DNA of 64,000 nucleotides from Thermomonas flagellata. Its GTDB lineage: Bacteria > Pseudomonadota > Gammaproteobacteria > Xanthomonadales > Xanthomonadaceae. The stretch covers positions 1-64,000 of the forward strand of contig NZ_JAJOZK010000011.1 in assembly GCF_022419185.1 (NCBI RefSeq), in the 5' to 3' direction. The notes beneath the pieces were generated by a model. It was not told the origin of the DNA. It did not search any database and was given only the letters and a program-made list of their open reading frames with translations. This document shows, in pieces, positions 62,575-64,000 of this stretch. Position 1 is the first letter of the stretch. Every line of letters begins with the position of its first letter. A program made the translations under genes and the position numbers.

Positions 62575-63777
62575 TCAGGCGGCCAGCGCACGGCCGGCGG
62601 CATGGCCGCTGGCCCAGGCCCACTGGAAGTTGTAGCCGCCCAGCCAGCCGGTGACGTCCACCACCTCGCCGATGAAATACAGCCCCGGCAGGTGGCGCGA
62701 CATCATGGTCTGTGATGACAGCCCCTCGGTGTCCACCCCGCCAAGCGTGACCTCGGCGGTGCGGTAGCCCTCGGTGCCGCTGGCCACCAGCGGCCAGTCG
62801 CGCAGCAGTGCGGCGATGCCGTCCAATTCGCGCGGGGTGTACTGGCGCAGCGGTTTGCTGGCGATCCAGTGCGCGCACAGGCGCTGCGCGAAGCGCTTGG
62901 GCAGCACCTCGGCCAGCAGCGTCTTCAGTTCGGCATCGCGCCGCGCGTGCTGCCACTCGCGCAGCAGCGCATCCGCATCCTGCCCGGGCAGCAGGTCCAG
63001 CCGCAGGTCGTCGCCGGGTTGCCAATAGTTGGAGATCTGCAGGATCGCCGGGCCGCTGAGGCCGCGGTGGGTGACCAGCAGGAAGTTGCGGAAGGCCATG
63101 CCGTTGCAGCGCGCCTCCACCGGCAGCGCCACCCCGGCCAGGTCGTGCAGGCGCTCGGCGTGCCTGCCGCTCAGCGTCAGCGGCACCAGCCCGGGGCGGG
63201 TGGGCCGCACGGCGTGGCCGAACTGCCGGGCCAGCGCGTAGCCGAACCCGCTGGCGCCCATGCTGGGGATCGACAGCCCGCCGCTGGCGACCACCAGCGA
63301 CGGCGCCTCGAAGCGGCCCTGCGCGGTGTGCAGGCGGAAGCGCCCGGCGTCGGTGTGCTCCACCCGCTCGATCGCACAGTGGGTGCGGATCTCCACCCCG
63401 GCGGCCGCGCACTCGGCCAGCAGCATCGCCACGATCTGCTTGGAGGACTCGTCGCAGAACAGCTGGCCCAGTTCCTTCTCGTGGTAGGCGATGCCGTGCC
63501 GCTCCACCAGCGCGATGAAATGCCAGGGCGTGTAGCGCGCCAGCGCCGACTTGCAGAAGTGCGGGTTGGCCGAGAGGTAGTTCGCGGGCGTGGTGCCGGT
63601 GTTGGTGAAATTGCAGCGCCCGCCACCGGACATCAGGATCTTCTTGCCGACCTTGTTGGCATGGTCGAGCACCCGCACGCGCAGGCCGCGCTGGCCGGCG
63701 GTCAGCGCGCACATCAGGCCGGCGGCACCGGCGCCGATGACGAGGGCATCGCAGGACGTGGCGGGCGGGGCGGTCAT
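62575..63777 (-). CDS. NAD(P)/FAD-dependent oxidoreductase (HI0933/BaiN family)
   Basis: A 400-residue flavoprotein with DALVIGAGAAGLMCALTAGQRG and the diagnostic SGGGRCNFTNTG. The middle FVNYL-like domain and C-terminal GLYFIGEVVDVTGWLGGYNFQWAWASGHAAGRALA are standard for HI0933/YhiN. Family function is uncertain (some act on bile-acid intermediates or are implicated in phosphate metabolism). Length typical. Confidence 0.92.
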   Translation of the reverse strand: MTAPPATSCDALVIGAGAAGLMCALTAGQRGLRVRVLDHANKVGKKILMSGGGRCNFTNTGTTPANYLSANPHFCKSALARYTPWHFIALVERHGIAYHEKELGQLFCDESSKQIVAMLLAECAAAGVEIRTHCAIERVEHTDAGRFRLHTAQGRFEAPSLVVASGGLSIPSMGASGFGYALARQFGHAVRPTRPGLVPLTLSGRHAERLHDLAGVALPVEARCNGMAFRNFLLVTHRGLSGPAILQISNYWQPGDDLRLDLLPGQDADALLREWQHARRDAELKTLLAEVLPKRFAQRLCAHWIASKPLRQYTPRELDGIAALLRDWPLVASGTEGYRTAEVTLGGVDTEGLSSQTMMSRHLPGLYFIGEVVDVTGWLGGYNFQWAWASGHAAGRALAA

Positions 63778-63904
63778 CCGCGCAGGGTCAGGGCAGGGGA
63801 GGGCGCGTCATTCTCGCCGCAGGGCGTGCTCGCGCGCGCCAGCGCGGCGATGGCACCCTGCGCGGGGACTGCACGGGAATGGCGGCGGGAGCGGGTCGCG
63901 TGGC

Positions 63905-64000
63905 TCAGCGCGGTCCGCGCGGCTTGAAGCCGCCGGGCTTGCGCGGGCCGCCGGGGCCGCCCGGGCCCGGACGGGCGCCGCGCGGCGGACCGAAGGCGCG
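63905..64000 (-). CDS. C-terminal tail of a Gly/Pro/Arg-rich protein (partial)
   Basis: Frame open from the window edge to TGA (63907-63905): residues RAFGPPRGARPGPGGPGG then PRKPGGFKPRGPR. Such tails end Xanthomonadaceae 23S rRNA pseudouridine synthase RluB or DEAD-box RNA helicases. Only 31 residues are visible, so identity is a guess. The 5' part lies outside the window. Confidence 0.5.
   Translation of the reverse strand, partial: RAFGPPRGARPGPGGPGGPRKPGGFKPRGPR

Overview
The window is a very GC-rich, densely packed chromosomal segment from a gammaproteobacterium. The housekeeping genes (asnS, the rpsF-rpsR-rplI-dnaB-alr order, a kmo-kynU kynurenine block, DUF3228 and M13/M1 peptidases) most resemble the Xanthomonadaceae/Lysobacteraceae. 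This assignment is by recognition of protein character and gene order only; no search was run. Embedded in this core is a complete CO2-concentrating and CO2-fixing island, which is unusual for that family.

Region 1 (1-12024, mostly minus strand). The left edge holds the 3' end of an IS110-type transposase gene. Then, reading leftward, come a short unknown operon, a formamidopyrimidine-type glycosylase (nei) and a tightly overlapping tryptophan-degradation block: 2-aminomuconic semialdehyde dehydrogenase, RidA-type deaminase, 3-hydroxyanthranilate dioxygenase, ACMS decarboxylase, kynureninase, kynurenine monooxygenase. It runs directly into exonuclease I (sbcB) and a DUF2939 gene. asnS heads the neighbouring minus-strand group.

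Region 2 (12088-19041, plus strand). An IscA-like Fe-S protein is followed by the ribosomal operon rpsF-rpsR-rplI with a likely S6:S18 leader, then a clear intrinsic terminator. Next come dnaB (with an exact DnaA box upstream), alr, a WS/DGAT-type acyltransferase and an OmpA-type lipoprotein.

Region 3 (19042-39645), the carbon island. A dab operon encodes the DabB transporter subunit, an extra membrane protein, the large DabA (DUF2309) and a small PII-like protein. It ends tail to tail against a LysR regulator, cbbR, which is divergent from a long plus-strand operon: cbbL-cbbS-csoS2-csoSCA-csoS4A-csoS4B-three csoS1 copies-acRAF-mcdA-mcdB-cbbQ-cbbO-csoS1D-serine protease-unknown small protein. 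The products cover bicarbonate accumulation (Dab), shell and cargo scaffold (CsoS1/S4/S1D/S2), internal carbonic anhydrase (CsoSCA), form IA Rubisco, Rubisco assembly and reactivation (acRAF, CbbQO) and carboxysome positioning (McdAB). A TAA-N7-TTA element sits about 64-65 bp upstream of the inferred start of both the cbb/cso and the dab transcripts, suggesting that CbbR controls both. The last two genes, a trypsin-like protease and a 101-residue protein translationally coupled to csoS1D, are the least explained part.

Region 4 (39652-64000). Ordinary core genes: a CxxC metal-binding protein, a patatin phospholipase, an LD-carboxypeptidase with a twin-arginine start, two NAD(P)-binding oxidoreductases, DUF3228, an outer-membrane barrel, a PlsC-like acyltransferase, cytochrome b561, an SGNH hydrolase, an extended Lnt-like protein, a methyltransferase, M14/M13/M1 metallopeptidases, a periplasmic peroxiredoxin, TrhO and a BaiN-type flavoprotein. 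The right edge cuts a Gly/Pro/Arg-rich protein tail. I recognised no tRNA, rRNA or CRISPR array.
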